Notes: generated by a model from the sequence alone, not told the origin. Shown: positions 51,870-64,000, numbered from the stretch's first letter. The stretch: DNA of 64,000 nucleotides from Elymus sibiricus (GCA_039707655.1 CM077668.1:67659086-67723085), one strand, 5' to 3'. Numbers and translations: made by a program.

Positions 51870-52700
51870 TCTTCTATGTTTTGTTTAGTCAGGACTAAAC
51901 TTCACCACTTGCACACACGTACTAAGATCATGACAGCAACACCACCGGATTGTGTGGCATGTTCTATGTTTTGTTTAGTTAGGACTAAGCTTAACACTTG
52001 CACTCATGGACTAGGGAGGTGGCAAAAATGATCGGCTCGGGTGGCATGCCCTATGCTTTCTTTAGTTAGTATACACTTATTAACCACATGCACTCATGGT
52101 CTAGGATCACGGCAGCAACACCACCGGATTGTGTGGCATGTTCTATTGTTTTGGTTAGTTAGGACTAAGCTTAATCATTTGCGCTCCGCAAAAGGAACCC
52201 TTAAACACTTGCACTCATGGACTAAGTACCTAAATAGTTCATCCCACTATTTTGTTATCTTAACATGCACATATGCCACCTCACTAAAGGCCCATCATAA
52301 CATGCATGAGAAAAAAAATCATTATTAGTTGGTCCCCACTACTTGTATTTATCTCAACATGCGTACACCATACCTCACCATAAAATCTCACCTCAACATG
52401 CATGGAAAAATGTTTTTCATTATATTATGCTATTTAAGTTCAATAAATATTTTCAACTATACAATAATCAAATAAGATATATAATATGTATTTTAGTTTC
52501 AGTTCATATATTCTTTATCCAAATATTCCTGTTTCATAAAACCAAATCTCATTGAAGCATATTACAACCGATTCTCCCAACAACACACATGATATCATCT
52601 AGTTGACTAAGATCATGCCAGCAACGCCACCAGATCTTGTGGCATGCTCTATTGTTTCTTTAGTTAGTAGTACACTTAACCACTTGCACTCATCCTATAT
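51870..52700 (+). repeat. Degenerate minisatellite with about 100-bp unit
   Basis: Four adjoining copies (about 51865-51960, 51960-52050, 52050-52140, 52140-52230) and one separated copy (about 52600-52695). They share ACTAAGATCATG-CAGCAACACCACC, TTGTGTGGCATG, CTATTGTTT, TTTAGTTAGGACTAAGCTTAA and CACTTGCACTCATGG. Between them lies AT-rich unique sequence with CAACATGCATG motifs. Confidence 0.7.
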
Positions 52701-52800
52701 ATACATTAATACTCATCCCCACTATTGTATATTTCTGCACATGCAAGACATCCACGTCACCACTACTGCCACGTCATCAACTCACATCAATGCTCCCCCT

Positions 52801-53528
52801 AGGGCTGGAAGAAAAGCTCGAGGCTCGTGAGCTGCTCGAGATCGACTCGTCTTTTGGCTCGACTCGACATCGACTCAAAAAGAAATAAACTAAGTATGAG
52901 CACTTCATGTTGCTTGATCGAGAAACGAGCTGATCTTGAGCCAATACTGGCTCGCTTGATTTTAGCTCGATATAATATAGTTATACCAAATAATACTGAT
53001 ATATATTACCGTATATGTTGTACGATTGTTCTCCATTTTATCTACTAGCAAACTTGCAAGCTTAATTAAACCCGGAGAAAATTTAGGCCTCAATATGGTA
53101 CGTGGTCCGTGTGTTAAATATCCTATTAATTTAGCCAAAGTTTGAGAGCAAACACAACTTTGTGTACTCTTGCTAGTTCTTCTATGATCTTTTGCTATGA
53201 AGTACTAATCTTCAATTGAGAGAGAATAAGTCAAACTATCTTAAAAAATTGTATTATCATTGGTTTGATTGGAATAATAGTTTATAGTGGTTTCTTATGA
53301 TGTGTTGTGGCCTATCTTGTTTGAATTTTTCCTTAAATTATTAAAAGAAATATTTATTTTGCTCGAAACTAGCTCAAAATCGAGTTGAGATCGTTCCAAG
53401 ATGAGCACGAGCCACTTTCTACAGCTCGACCTTAAGCTTCGCTCAATTTGAGTTTACTCGAATTTTAGTATAAGTTGAGTTGAGCCTAGTCCAAATCGCT
53501 CGAACTTGACTCGTTTGCTTGGTCCTCC
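52801..53528. mobile_element. hAT-like non-autonomous element, right end missing
   Basis: The left end TAGGGCTGGAAGAAAAGCTC followed by repeated GCTCGA/GAGCTC motifs is typical of plant hAT (Ac/Ds superfamily) derivatives. GCTCGA-rich sequence in inverse sense returns at 53360-53515, so it is the other arm. The expected terminal CCAGCCCT is absent, cut off at the LINE fragment that starts at about 53525. Confidence 0.5.
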
Positions 53529-53790
53529 CATATGTGGAAAGTTCTGGTGCCTTTGAAAATCAAAATCTTCGTGTGGCAGTTACTCTGCGACGCCACCATT
53601 CCGGTATGGAGGTGGCAAAGCGACATGGGCCTGGTGATGTCCTTTGTCCTCTTTGTGTGGTTCCCAAGTCTTGGACTCATATCTCTTTCTCTGTCCCGCC
53701 GCCCAGTTCATGTGGGGCCATGTCTGTGAGGCTCTGGTGCCTGAGTGGCAGTCCTCGGACCTTGGCGAGTTCCCTGAGACTCAGAGTCTC
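53525..53790 (+). pseudogene. LINE zf-RVT fragment
   Basis: In shifting frames: MWKVLVPLKIKIFVWQLL, then GMEVAKRHGPGDVLCPLC, then CPAAQFMWGHVCEAL. This is the zinc-binding region downstream of LINE reverse transcriptase, with at least two frameshifts. A different, less similar copy from the LINEs at 25-45 kb. Confidence 0.7.
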
Positions 53791-54039
53791 AGATCCACCG
53801 TATCGGTAGAAGGAGGCGCCTCTTCTGTTGGTGCTTGCGGTGATGAGTTGGACCCTATGAACTATAAGATGGACATCGAGAGGGTCTTCTTGCGGCGTGC
53901 TTCGGACTCTATGTTTAAATTCTTGGTATTTTGCAACAGTGACACCCACTATGTTGCCGGGGGGACATGGATCGGCTAGGTGGCATGATGGATGGTCTTC
54001 TGGCGGCCGCTCATCAGCTCGTTGCAACCCCTAGTAGTT

Positions 54040-57000
54040 GATCCTTATGGAATTGTGGGCCACTGCACCACACGGTCATCCATCATTCCCTGTACATTTG
54101 TCATGTTGGGTAAATTTGCAAGAAAATTTGGAAAAAAAATTGTAGGAGAATTTGCACTTTGTGAGAAAAAATTGCAAGAGAACCCGCTCACTCTCCCCCT
54201 CGCTCTCTCCCTCGTCTCTGGACGCCACCACCCGAGCGCACCGAGCGCCACCGTCGCCGTTCGCCGCGCCCACCGAGCTTCCCTCGACCAGCCGCCGTGG
54301 CCAATGGATTCGCGTCGACGCCCTAGTCCTCTCCGTCGAGCCAAGCATCGCCGGAAGCACCGCATCGCCGGCACCGTCGTCATCTTCCTCTTCGGGCACC
54401 CGAGATCGCCGACGTGGTTCCGTCACCTCCGAGCCGTCCCCGAGCGCGCTGAGCTGCTCAACGACCTCTCTGTGAGCCTCCGCGTCGTTTCCCCCTACTC
54501 CCGCACTCTATAGCGCCCCCTAGCCGCGGTTGCCGCCGAGCCCGAGCGCTCATCGCCGCCGGCCATGTCGCCGCTGTCGTTTTAGCCGCCGAAGCTCGTG
54601 TCCGAGCACTGATGCGTGCTCAGCAGCTCCACAGCAAGCCAACACCACCACCCGCGTGTCCTCCCATGCACCGTAGCCCCGATCCCGAGCTCACCCGAGC
54701 TCCGGCCGCCGCAAAGCTCGACGCCGGCATTGACTCCGGCCACACCAGCTCGCGCCGCTTGCACCGTTTGACGCGGGAGAGTGCCAGGGTCACGTAGATG
54801 CGCTCCGCCGCGCATTTGGTCGCCTGTGGCCGATTCCCGTGCGCCTCCGCCGTGTCTGTCGCCGCCGGCGACTAACCGCTGGTCAAAACCGGCTGGTTTG
54901 ACCGGTTTTGACTTCCCCCCTGAGTCGCTGACATATGGGCCCGGCCTGCTGACAGTTTTATTTAGGACTAAAATTAACACTAATTAACCCTTTTAGTTAG
55001 CTAGTCACTGACGTGTGGGTCCCGCACGTCAGGTTTGACCCCGGTCAACCCGGTTGACCTGCTGACGCAGTGCTGATATCATGCTGATGCAGTAAAGCAT
55101 TTTTTGGATTTAGTTTTTTTTAAATAACCAGGAAATTCCAGAAAATAGTTAAAACTTCAAAAATTCATAGTAAATCAACCATAACTCCAAATGAAATAAT
55201 TTATATATGAAAAATTATCAGAAAAATATGAAGAATCTGTTTATGGCATTTTCATGCATGTTTGAACAACTTAAAGTTGCTGTACATGACAATTTGAATA
55301 AATGGCATTTGAAATGTCTTATATGGAGTTTGAATTTGAACCTTGGGTTCAAACCAACTTCATTTAAATTGCTGTTAGTTGCATTAACCCAAATCATCAA
55401 CATGTTGCCATGTCATAATCATGCATCATATTGTTGCATTGCATTGATTGTGTTCCTTCCTGTTTGTCGGTGTTTGTCCCCTCTTGGTAGCAGACGATTC
55501 CGACGTTGTGATCGTTGACACTGATGAAGAGCAGTGCTATCTTCAGAAGTGCCAGGCAAGCAAACCCCCATTGAGCATTCCGATACAATCCCACTCTCTC
55601 GCTCTTGCTCTCTTTTACTGCATTAGGACAACAACGATTCAACTGTTACTTGTTGCGGTAGTTGAACCCATTCCTCTGCATGACCTGTCTTTGCCACAGT
55701 AAATAGTTGAAACCCTCTAGCATGAGTAGGAGTTGTTTGAGCCATGATGTGCCTACTCATTCATGCTTGCTTGTTATGCCTGCTATGCTTAGAGTTGGGT
55801 CAGGTCTGATTCATATGGGATGGATTGGGATGGTGGTGAACATGTCCTACCGTGTGAGGGCTAAGTGTGTGAACACGATTTGGTAAAGGTAGCGATGAGA
55901 GGCCATGTAGGAGTACATGGTGGGTTGTCTCATTGGAACCGTCCTTAGGAACTGAGTTCTGTGTTTGTTATCCAAGACAGTTACTACCACACATTGGGTT
56001 CCGGTAACTCGGCCCCTCTCGGCTTATTAATCGCCTCGATCTCTGTCCAGGAGTTGCAACTAGTTTCTGGTGTTTGTAGGTTGTGTTAGTAGTCTACCAA
56101 GTGGCACCCGGTACAAGTGGGCTTGGGACAGACTAGGCACCGTGGCCCGGTGCACCAAGTGGCACCCAGATGGTGGACTTGGGAACCCTACACACATCGT
56201 TTGGGGCCGTAGTGGAAACCTCGGCCGGACTTCCTTGCGGGTCGGACTCAAATAGGTGATAAACCTGGATTAGAGTCTTGTGTGGTTAGTCAGGTTGTGG
56301 CCAACACCCTCGCCAGGCTTCCGCTTGAAGGTTGCCGAGATACATGAAGTGTATATGGTGGTAAGTGGTGAGAGCATGTGTGAAGAAGTACACCCCTGCA
56401 GGGTAATATGATCTATTCGAATAGCCGCGTCCGCGGATATGGACTACTTGGAAGACTTATATGGTTCATAGATAAGTTGAAATGGATACTCTAAAATGCG
56501 CAAGATAAGTGTGAGTGCTATGGATGGCCTTCTCGTAGGGAGACGGGAGCGGATCCATAGTGGTGTATTGATATGGTGAATATGTGGACTCGTGTGCGCT
56601 CTCTCACCCCAAAGAAGTTACTTGTAGTCGTAGTTCAGGATAGCCACTGAGTCAAAGCTGGCTTTCTGCAGTCAAACTCCACAACCCCATTGTTGATACT
56701 GATGCATATGTAGATAGTTCTGATGTAAGTCTTGCTGAGTACCTTTGTACTCACGGTTGCTTATCTATGTTTTTGCAGAGGAGACGTTAGTCTCACTAGT
56801 GCTTTCAACGACAAGTTCGATGTTGACCGATTAGCTTGGGAATCCCAGACAGAGGTCTGGCTCCTATGGAGGGTCTTGTAGATAGTCAGGCTTCCCAGCC
56901 TTCTTTCTTTTCAGCTGTCTGTACTCAGACAGGTTTATGCTTCCGTTGCTTGTATGACTTTGTATGTTGGGTCATGAGACCCATGTTTGTAATATCATGC

Positions 57001-57572
57001 TATGTATGGCTCCTCGGAGCCTCTTAAGGAAATACTTTGAATCATAGAGTTATGTTATGATGCCATGTTGTATCTACACATATCGAGCATATTGTGTGTA
57101 TGTTATTGAAATGCTTGGTACGTGTGGGATCCGACACCTAGTTGTTTATTCTTGGTAGCCTTCCTTATGGGGAAATGCCTCCTAGTGCTTCCATCTGGAA
57201 CACATGGATTGACCGGCATGTGTCCTTCTTTGCTCCTGTGTCTGTCCCTACGGGGAAATGTCACGCGGTGTTCCTTTAAGTCCTTGTAGCTTGCTACGAC
57301 TTGGGTTCATACGTTGATGACCGACACGTGTATTGCTGGGTCATGTATGCCTGTCCCTGTAAGTTTGTGCCACCTTGGTTTACGACTAGTCATGTTGGCC
57401 CGGGTTCTCTGTCATATGGATGCTAGCATCACAATCATATACGTGAGCCAAAAGACGCAAACGGTCCCGGCCAAGGTAAAGGCGGCAGCCGTGGGTTACC
57501 GTGCGTGAGGCCGCATAGTGATATGATGTGTCTTATGCTAGATCGGTGTGACTTAGGATCGGGGTCCTGACA
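54040..57572 (-). mobile_element. Long LTR-like sequence, outer end at 57572
   Basis: Noncoding. Its right edge ...GGGTCCTGACA is sharp: from 57573 onward the sequence is protease exon. Read on the minus strand it starts TGTCAGGACCCCGATCCTAAG, as Triticeae Gypsy-type LTRs do, so 57572 is taken as the outer end of an LTR in minus orientation. No PBS, gag or pol was found to the left. The left limit is uncertain (about 53990-54200). It is therefore a solo or truncated LTR. Exact family not assigned. Confidence 0.5.
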
Positions 57573-58352
57573 GCGCAGAACAGATCCTACTCCACCTCCA
57601 ATGAGAAGGCTCGCCGGTTTGAGGTATACAGGAGCAACATGAGGTACATAGAGGCTGTGAATGCCGAGGCCACCACCTCTGGGCTCACATACGAGCTTGG
57701 GGAGGGTCCCTTCACTGACCTTACAGATGAAGAGTTCATGGCGCTGTATACCGGGCAGATTCCAGAGGATGACGAGCAGATTATCACCACCCATGTTGGC
57801 CCTGTCAATGGGGTGGGCACATATGAGGGTGTCACCATGTACGCCAACTTCTCGGCTAGGGCGCCGAGTAGCGTGGACTGGAGGAAGAGAGGCGCCGTCA
57901 CCCCGGTTAAAAACCAAGGGAAATGCGGTACGTGCAACATCTCTTGTTAATCTTTTTCCCTACTAGCTATATAACTATGACAATTGAGAACGACAACTTG
58001 CTAACAAAGTAACAACGGCTACATAATGAGACCTTTTTACATAGGCAACTAGTTCAATGATTAAGTTAAGCATTGCTATGCAACTGCAGGATCTTGTTGG
58101 GCATTCGCCGCCGTGGGTGCAATCGAAGGACTACACAAGATCAAGACAGGGATCCTGGTGTCTCTGTCGAAGCAACAGCTAGTAGACTGCGACTACTTTG
58201 ACGGCGGTTGCAATGGTGGCCGGGTTAGCAGAGCTTTCAAGTGGATCCAACAGAATGGAGGGATCACCGCCACATCCTCCTATGGATACAAGACAGCCAC
58301 TGGTCGGTGCAGGACGAACCGTAAGTCGGCCGCAAAGATCACTGGCTCCTAG
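57573..58352 (+). pseudogene. Papain-like cysteine protease fragment (C1A), truncated at both ends
   Basis: Exon one (57573-57928) encodes the I29 inhibitor propeptide ([29 protein letters not shown]) and the mature start ([20 protein letters not shown] with the oxyanion Gln). A GT-AG intron (57929-58089) splits a Gly codon. The second part gives [14 protein letters not shown] with the active-site Cys, [10 protein letters not shown] and GGCNGG. Homology stops near ITGS, where a TAG appears. The catalytic His and Asn and the signal peptide are missing. The 5' side is cut exactly at the LTR edge, the 3' side by Gypsy-like sequence from about 58370. Such proteases normally act in vacuole or apoplast. 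This copy cannot work. Confidence 0.88.
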
Positions 58353-58369
58353 AGAGTCGAGAGCAATGC

Positions 58370-60400
58370 TACTTGTGATCTGCGTTGGTTTTTATCCCCG
58401 AAGAGGAGAGGATGATGCAGTACAGTAGAGATAAGTATTCCTCTCAGTTATGAAACCAAGGTTATCAATCCAGTAGGAGAATCACGGAACACCTCGTTAG
58501 CAGTACCTGCACACAAACAACAAACCCTTGCACCCAACGCAAACGAGGGGTTGTCAATCCCTCGGCGGTTAATTGCAAGATTAAATTGTATGGTGATAGA
58601 TAGATAGCTTAAACAAAAATAAAAAATAAAATAAATAAATAAAAAGTGCAGCAAGGTATTTTTAGGATTTTTAATATATGATAGGAGTAGACCCGGGGGC
58701 CATAGTTTTCACTAGAGGCTTCTCTCATAAAAATAGCATACGATGGGTAGACAAATTACTGTTGGGCAATTGATAGAAAAGCAAATAATCATGACGATAT
58801 CCAAGGCAATGATCATGTATATAGGCATCACGTCCGAGACATGTAGACCGACTCCTGCCTGCATCTACTACTATTACTCCATACATCGACCGCTATCCAG
58901 CATGCATCTAGTATATTAAGTTCATGAAGAATGTAGTAACGCCTTAAGCAAGATGACATGATGTAGACAAAGTAAACTCACGCATGAATAAACCCCATCT
59001 TTTTACCCTTAATAGCAACGATACATACGTGTCATGTCCCCTACTGTCACTGGGATTGAGCACCGCAAGATCGAACCCATTACAAAGCACCTCTTCCCAT
59101 GGCAAGATAAATCAATCTAGTTGGCCAAACCAAATCAATAGATGGGAGAAGAAATACGAAGCTATAATAATCATTCATAAAAGAGATCGGAGAAGACTCA
59201 AATAATATTCATGGATAATTTGATCATAAACTCACAATTCATCGGATCCCAACAAACACACCGCAAAAAGTGATTACATCGGATAGAACTCCAAGAACAT
59301 CGAGGAGAACATTGTATTGAAGATCAAAAAGAGAGAAGAAGCCATCTAGCTACTAACATCAGAGAAGGTATGGGCACTCCCCTTGGCTTGTGCCAAGCTT
59401 GGGGGAGGTGCCCCGGTATCGTATCACCATCACTTTTGCTATCTTTACCTACTTTTAGTTCGATCCTTAGTTATTTCGTGATTTAGTTGAATAAAAGTTT
59501 AGTATGATCTATTTTTGAGTGCTAGTTTCATGATCTATCTATCTATGTAATCGAGTTGAGAGTTATATAATAAAGATTAGTTTGAGTTTTTGCTTCTTTA
59601 CTTTCATGTTTCAATCCTAGCAATGAAAATAATGAAAAAGATGATATGCTAATCTTATGGAAAGTAATGACATTACATAAAGAAAAGTATAAGTGGTAAA
59701 ATTTACTGGAAGTTAACAAACATAGCATTAGTCAATGATGCAATTCATGAAAGAATTAATAAGGGAAGAGAAGATTCACATGCAAATATACTATCTTGGA
59801 CATCTTTTATGATTGTGAGCCCACATTAAGTATTTTATGTCAAATTGTTGACGTTGGACAAGGAAGACAACGTAATGAGTTATGTTTGCTTATATTCACA
59901 TAGAAGTTATATTGTTATAGATCCTCTAACATGTGGTGCTTGCCCAATATCTTTGCTAGCCAAAAATCCGCACCAAGTAGAGATACTACTTGTGCATCCA
60001 AAACCCTTAAACCCAGTTTCATGTCATGAGAGTCCACTATATCTACCTATGGATTGAATAAGATCCTTCAAGTAAGTTGTCATCGGTGCAAAAAGCAATA
60101 AAAATTGCATCTAAATATGTTTGAACTTTTATTGTAAGGGAAAATAAGCTTTGTACGAACTTGTGATGGTAAAGAAATAAAAGCAACAGACTGCATAATA
60201 AAGGTTGCTATCACAAGGGGCAATATAAAGTGACGTTCCTTTGCATTAAGAGCTTGTGCATCCAACAACAAAAAGCGCATGACAACCTCTGCTTCCCTCT
60301 GCGAAGGGCCTATCTTTTACTTTTATGTATTTACTTTTTATGCAAGAGTCAATAGTGTTCCCCTCTATTCCTTTTTATTTTTCTCTTTTGCAAGCATCAT
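58370..60400 (-). mobile_element. Gypsy-derived noncoding sequence (Athila-like, Sabrina/Fatima style)
   Basis: The stretch contains GGTTATCAATCCAGTAGGAG, CATGTATATAGGCATCACGT, CCGACTCCTGCCTGCATCTA and CTTGTGCCAAGCTTGGGGGA. I recognise these as parts of Triticeae Gypsy elements, from memory and without a search. No gag or pol frame remains. Short frames here are not genes. Orientation is uncertain. Confidence 0.5.
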
Positions 60401-62962
60401 TGTCACGCCCAATATGCGGTCCTATCCTCAAGGGACTAGAAAATCCCACTAAGGATAGAAGCGCATATTGGAGAAGCTTCGCAAGGTGGATATCATTACA
60501 TCATACCATGTACTGAACATATGAGAATACCAGATAAAGGCTTACACTCGCCACAAGCTACAACATGAATACATCAATACAACAATACATAGCAAACATC
60601 ATACAGAAGAGCAGGATCCGACTACGGATGAAATCAAACGAAAAAGAAGAACGACATCCTCCCTGCTAATCCCAGGCTGCCAACCGGGAATCCATCCTAT
60701 GATCGATGAAGAAGAAGAAGCAGAAGAAGAACTCCAAAAGCAAACATGCATCGCTCTCACGTCAAAGCATCGCTTTACCTGTACCTGCAACTGTTGTTGT
60801 AGTAATCTGTGAGCCACGAGGACTCAGCAATCCCATTACCATGGGTATCAAGACTAGCAAAGCTTAATGGGTATGGAAGGGTAAAGTGGTGAGGTTGCAG
60901 CAAGCACTAAGCATTGTATGGTGGCTAACTTACGAGTACAAGAATAAGAAGAGTAACTACGCATAACGGTCGCAAACTAATAATGATCAAGAAGTGATCC
61001 TGAACACCTACCTACGAGTGCAAACATAACCCCACCTTGTTCTCTTCCCGAACTCCCTCGAAAAGAGACGATCACGGTTACACACGCGGTTGGTGTATTT
61101 TAATTAGATTTAGTGTCAAGTTCTCTACAACCGGAGGTTATAAATTTCCAAGTCGCCACATAACCGCGGGCACGGCTTCGCAAAAGATTTAATCCTGCAG
61201 GGGTGCTCCAAGTAGTCCATTATAAATTACCACACGCATCCGATGGAACATCCTCACACCATGATAACACGATGCTTACGATAAGGAATCCCGTTGAAAA
61301 ACAAGAGCCAGGTAAGATCCTGGGGAAAATTAGAAGAGCCACGTAAGATCCTGGGGAAAGACCTGTGGGTTATGGGCCCACTCAAAAGAAACACCGTTGA
61401 AAAAGATTATTTAGAAGAGATAATGCACCTGTTGGATTTAAATGGATTGAATGAGGTAACAACCTCGAATTAGCTTGAACGGATCTTGAATGGAAAACAC
61501 GAATCTTCTGAGATATCTTCAGCACTCCGGAGAAGAAATAGAGAGAGGTGAATATCCACGAGATTCTTGGATAAGAACTTCCAACATGGGAAAATATTTG
61601 AACAAAATAAAAGGATGTGATGAACACCGAGAGTTTGAATTTAGTACACCGGAGAAGAAAACGAGAACGAAGAATGATGAACTTGTAGCTCCTGAGCATC
61701 TTCATGAGAAATCACCGGCTAAGAACATTGAAAGAAAAGAATGGAGAGACTTCTCCTGAATATAATGGATACTTGATTTGAGAAGTTTTTACTCCGTGAA
61801 GAAAAGGGGTGGGAGGGTGGGGAAAAACAAAGACAACTTCAGATAGATGAAATGAACTCCGTTGAGAAAACAAAGATTGATCTTGCAAATGATGAAAGGA
61901 TCGGATTAATTCGAGGAGAAGCACATCGATTGAGAATAATTATCCATGACAAACTTGATGGCCAAGAAGGATTAGCACTCCCACAGAAATATGAGAACAC
62001 CGCTTAGGAAAGGTATGGAATCAACACTTGACTTCGAAGCAACTCAAATACCACAACAAAAAACAAAACAAAGGATTTGGTTTGGATAATAAGCCGGAAC
62101 AAACATATGATAGAGATTTCGTCCGAAATTTTCGTGGTGGGGCCCACACGGGCTCGATCGTACAGCGACCATCAAGTACATTGCTGCCCTTGACATACGA
62201 AGCATCCCCGAGCCATAGCAAAGCTACAAGGGCTCTTTAAGACACCACGAGACCACTGTAAAAATGACCGTGTACAGGCGGACCACTAGACATCGAACCC
62301 CAATCTCATATCATGCATCTGTCGGAAAGATATCCTAGGTAACTTGAATTCCCACCTAAGAACTCCCGAAACTTCTTGGTTATGCGATCATGTTGCGGGT
62401 CCAGGAACCTACTCATAGCAAACAACAACCTAATCAGCTGCAACTGCATCCGCAACCCTTAACACACGACCGAGAAACTTCGCAAATTCGTCTACCTCAG
62501 ACCTTCGAAAACACAGCGATACTAGTCATGGTGGATCATCCGAGCTATCTCCTCCAGTACTGGGGAAAAGTCATGGCACTATTTGCCACCACAAAAAGTA
62601 TAGAAGCATTTCGATGTCGGCGTCCTCTGGTATTCAGGAAATGAAACGATAGTGAATGTGACAAGAACCCCTTGGAGCTCAACTCCCCGGGTCCAATCCA
62701 TACGGTCAGGAGGCACCAAGAACAGAATTCTGTCACACCGATATCGCAACTATTCCGAAAATACCCGCGTGATCCTAAAAAAATTGAGTGAGAAGAGTAG
62801 TAGAATCAAAACACCTACGTCACAATTCCTCACCAGAGCGACAAAGGGGACAAGGAGTAAAAAGAAGTCCTACTCTCCGATATATAACTAGACTCAAAAT
62901 AGTTTTCCTTCTAGACTCGCCAACGGTTCGATCAATCAAGGGGGCTCCTACGGTCGGTAGAG

Positions 62963-62975
62963 GCTCTGATACCAA
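62963..62975 (-). promoter_or_regulatory. Primer-binding site of the short LTR element
   Basis: The minus strand reads TGGTATCAGAGCC, an exact match to the initiator-Met tRNA primer site common in plant LTR elements. It sits two bases inside the 5' LTR. Confidence 0.8.
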
Positions 62976-62977
62976 CT

Positions 62978-63472
62978 TGTCACGCCCAATATGCGGTCCT
63001 ATCCTCAAGGGACTAGAAAATCCCACTAAGGATAGAAGCGCATATCGGAGACGCTTCGCAAGGTGGATATCATTACATCATACCATGTACTGAACAGATG
63101 AGAATACCAGATAAAGGCTTACACTCGCCACAAGCTACAGCATGAATACATCAATACAACAATACATAGCAAACATCATACAGAAGAGCAGGATCCGACT
63201 ACGGATCAAATCAAACAAAAAAGAAGAACGACATCCACCCTGCTAATCCCAGGCTGCCAACCGGAAATCCATCCTATGATCGATGAAGAAGAAGCAGAAG
63301 AAGAACTCCAAAAGCAAACATGCATCGCTCTCACGTCAAAGCATCGCTTTACCTGTACCTGCAACTGCTGTTGTAGTAATCTGTGAGCCACGAGGACTCA
63401 GCAATCCCATTACCATGGGTATCAAGACTAGCAAAGCTTAATGGGTATGGAAGGGTAAAGTGGTGAGGTTGT
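62978..63472 (-). repeat. 5' LTR of the short element, cut by an Angela-type insertion
   Basis: Matches 60401-60892 closely. The copy stops at GGTGAGGTTG where the first copy continues with CAGCAAGCAC. The Angela-type LTR starts here. Confidence 0.8.
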
Positions 63473-64000
63473 TGTTGGAAATATGCCCTAGAGGCAATAA
63501 TAAATTGGTTATTATTATATTTCCTTGTTCATGATAATCGTTTATTATCCATGCTATAATTGTATTGATTGGAAACTCAAATACATGTGTGGGTACATAG
63601 ACAACACTGTGTCCCTAGTAAGCCTCTAGTTGACTAGCTCGTTGATCAAAGATGGTTAAGGTTTCCTAGCCATTGACATGAGATGTCATTTGATAACGGA
63701 ATCACATCATTAGGAGAATGATGTGATGGACAAGACCCAAACTACGAACGTAGCATATGATCGTGTCAGTTTATTGCTATTGTTTTCTGCATGTCAAGTA
63801 TCTTTTCCTTTGACCATGAGATCATGCAACTCCCTGACATCGGAGGAATACCTTGTGTGTATCAAACGTCGCAACGTAACTGGGTGACTATAAAGGTGCT
63901 CTACAGGTATCTCCGAGGGTGTCTGTTGGGTTGGCATGGATCAAGACTGGGATTTGTTACTCCGTGTGACGGAGAGGTATCTCAGGGCCCACTCGGTAAT
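63473..64000 (+). mobile_element. Angela/WIS (BARE1-type) Copia LTR, runs off the window
   Basis: Starts TGTTGGAAATATGCCCTAGA and contains GCCTCTAGTTGACTAGCTCG, AGGAGAATGATGTGATGGAC and CGTAACTGGGTGACTATAAA, sequences well known from Angela/WIS/BARE1 LTRs. The rest of the LTR and the element lie beyond 64000. The target duplication cannot be checked here. Confidence 0.88.

Larger units (their letters stand above)
60401..63472 (-). mobile_element. Short LTR element without coding capacity, minus strand, interrupted
   Basis: An LTR-type sequence starting TGTCACGCCCAATATGCGG is present twice, at 60401 and 62978. Just outside the second copy the plus strand reads GGCTCTGATACCA, the complement of the initiator-Met tRNA primer site, so the element runs on the minus strand. 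Between the two copies only 2.6 kb remain, with no gag or pol. Over the 490 bp that can be compared the copies differ at about 9 positions (1.8%) plus a 3-bp indel. A non-autonomous or internally deleted element. Confidence 0.7.

Noticed and set aside
51865..52700. CRISPR-like repeat-spacer pattern
   Set aside because: Degenerate 100-bp units without unique regular spacers in a plant genome. A minisatellite.
54045..54980. Overlapping Arg/Pro/Ser-rich frames on both strands
   Set aside because: GC-rich noncoding part of the LTR-like sequence. No domain and no consistent frame.
60599..60817. Conserved minus frame found again at 63206-63391
   Set aside because: It is repeated because the LTR is repeated. 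A Ser-rich low-complexity frame with length changes in the GAA run is not a gene.

Overview
This is plant nuclear DNA, almost certainly from a Triticeae grass (wheat, Aegilops or a close relative). The evidence is a BARE1/WIS/Angela-type Copia LTR at the right edge, many Stowaway MITEs with CTCCCTCCGT-type ends, Triticeae-style Gypsy LTR sequence, a grass-type CC-NB-LRR pair, and a GC-rich single-exon gene. Nothing prokaryotic is present. Most short open frames are chance or lie in repeats.

Layout. (1) 1-9.4 kb: two tandem NLR disease-resistance paralogues on the + strand. The first is represented only by its LRR end (1-657). The second is intact (4821-7871, 1016 aa). Both share a probable 3' UTR intron, and in the second copy that intron contains a 442-bp solo LTR with a perfect 5-bp target-site duplication. 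(2) 9.4-12.7 kb: no gene; AT-rich degenerate AACATTTTT tracts and GC-rich blocks. (3) 12.99-22.28 kb: a complete 26-exon ISWI chromatin-remodelling ATPase (CHR11/CHR17 type, 1114 aa as reconstructed). Its first intron holds an uninterrupted (AAT)537 microsatellite of about 1.6 kb, and its penultimate coding exon looks like a recent tandem exon duplication. (4) 22.3-25.2 kb: LINE debris and a 1.77-kb element with long terminal inverted repeats. (5) 25.2-45.7 kb: a nested set. A decayed minus-strand LINE was hit by a nearly full-length plus-strand LINE (25493-45546, 14-bp TSD). That LINE was then split by a 9.58-kb Copia element (28910-38491, TSD CACTG) in its reverse transcriptase and by a 4.29-kb Copia element (40801-45088, TSD AGAAA) in its RNase H domain. 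(6) 46.05-46.7 kb: a small three-helix membrane protein gene with its own TATA box. (7) 46.7-53.5 kb: MITEs, G28 and C27 homopolymers, an approximately 100-bp minisatellite, a hAT-like fragment, and a stretch resembling the DNA downstream of the NLR genes. (8) 53.5-64 kb: a LINE fragment, a long LTR-like sequence that cuts a papain-like cysteine protease pseudogene, Gypsy-derived noncoding DNA, a short LTR element without coding capacity, and an Angela-type LTR that runs off the window.

Likely expressed host genes are the intact NLR, the ISWI ATPase and perhaps the small membrane protein. They do not form a functional cluster. I found no convincing new multi-gene system. The strongest unusual signals are the giant AAT tract inside the ISWI gene, the exon duplication in the same gene, and a Copia element whose gag region is missing and whose 5' end carries an inverted copy of its own GC-rich linker.
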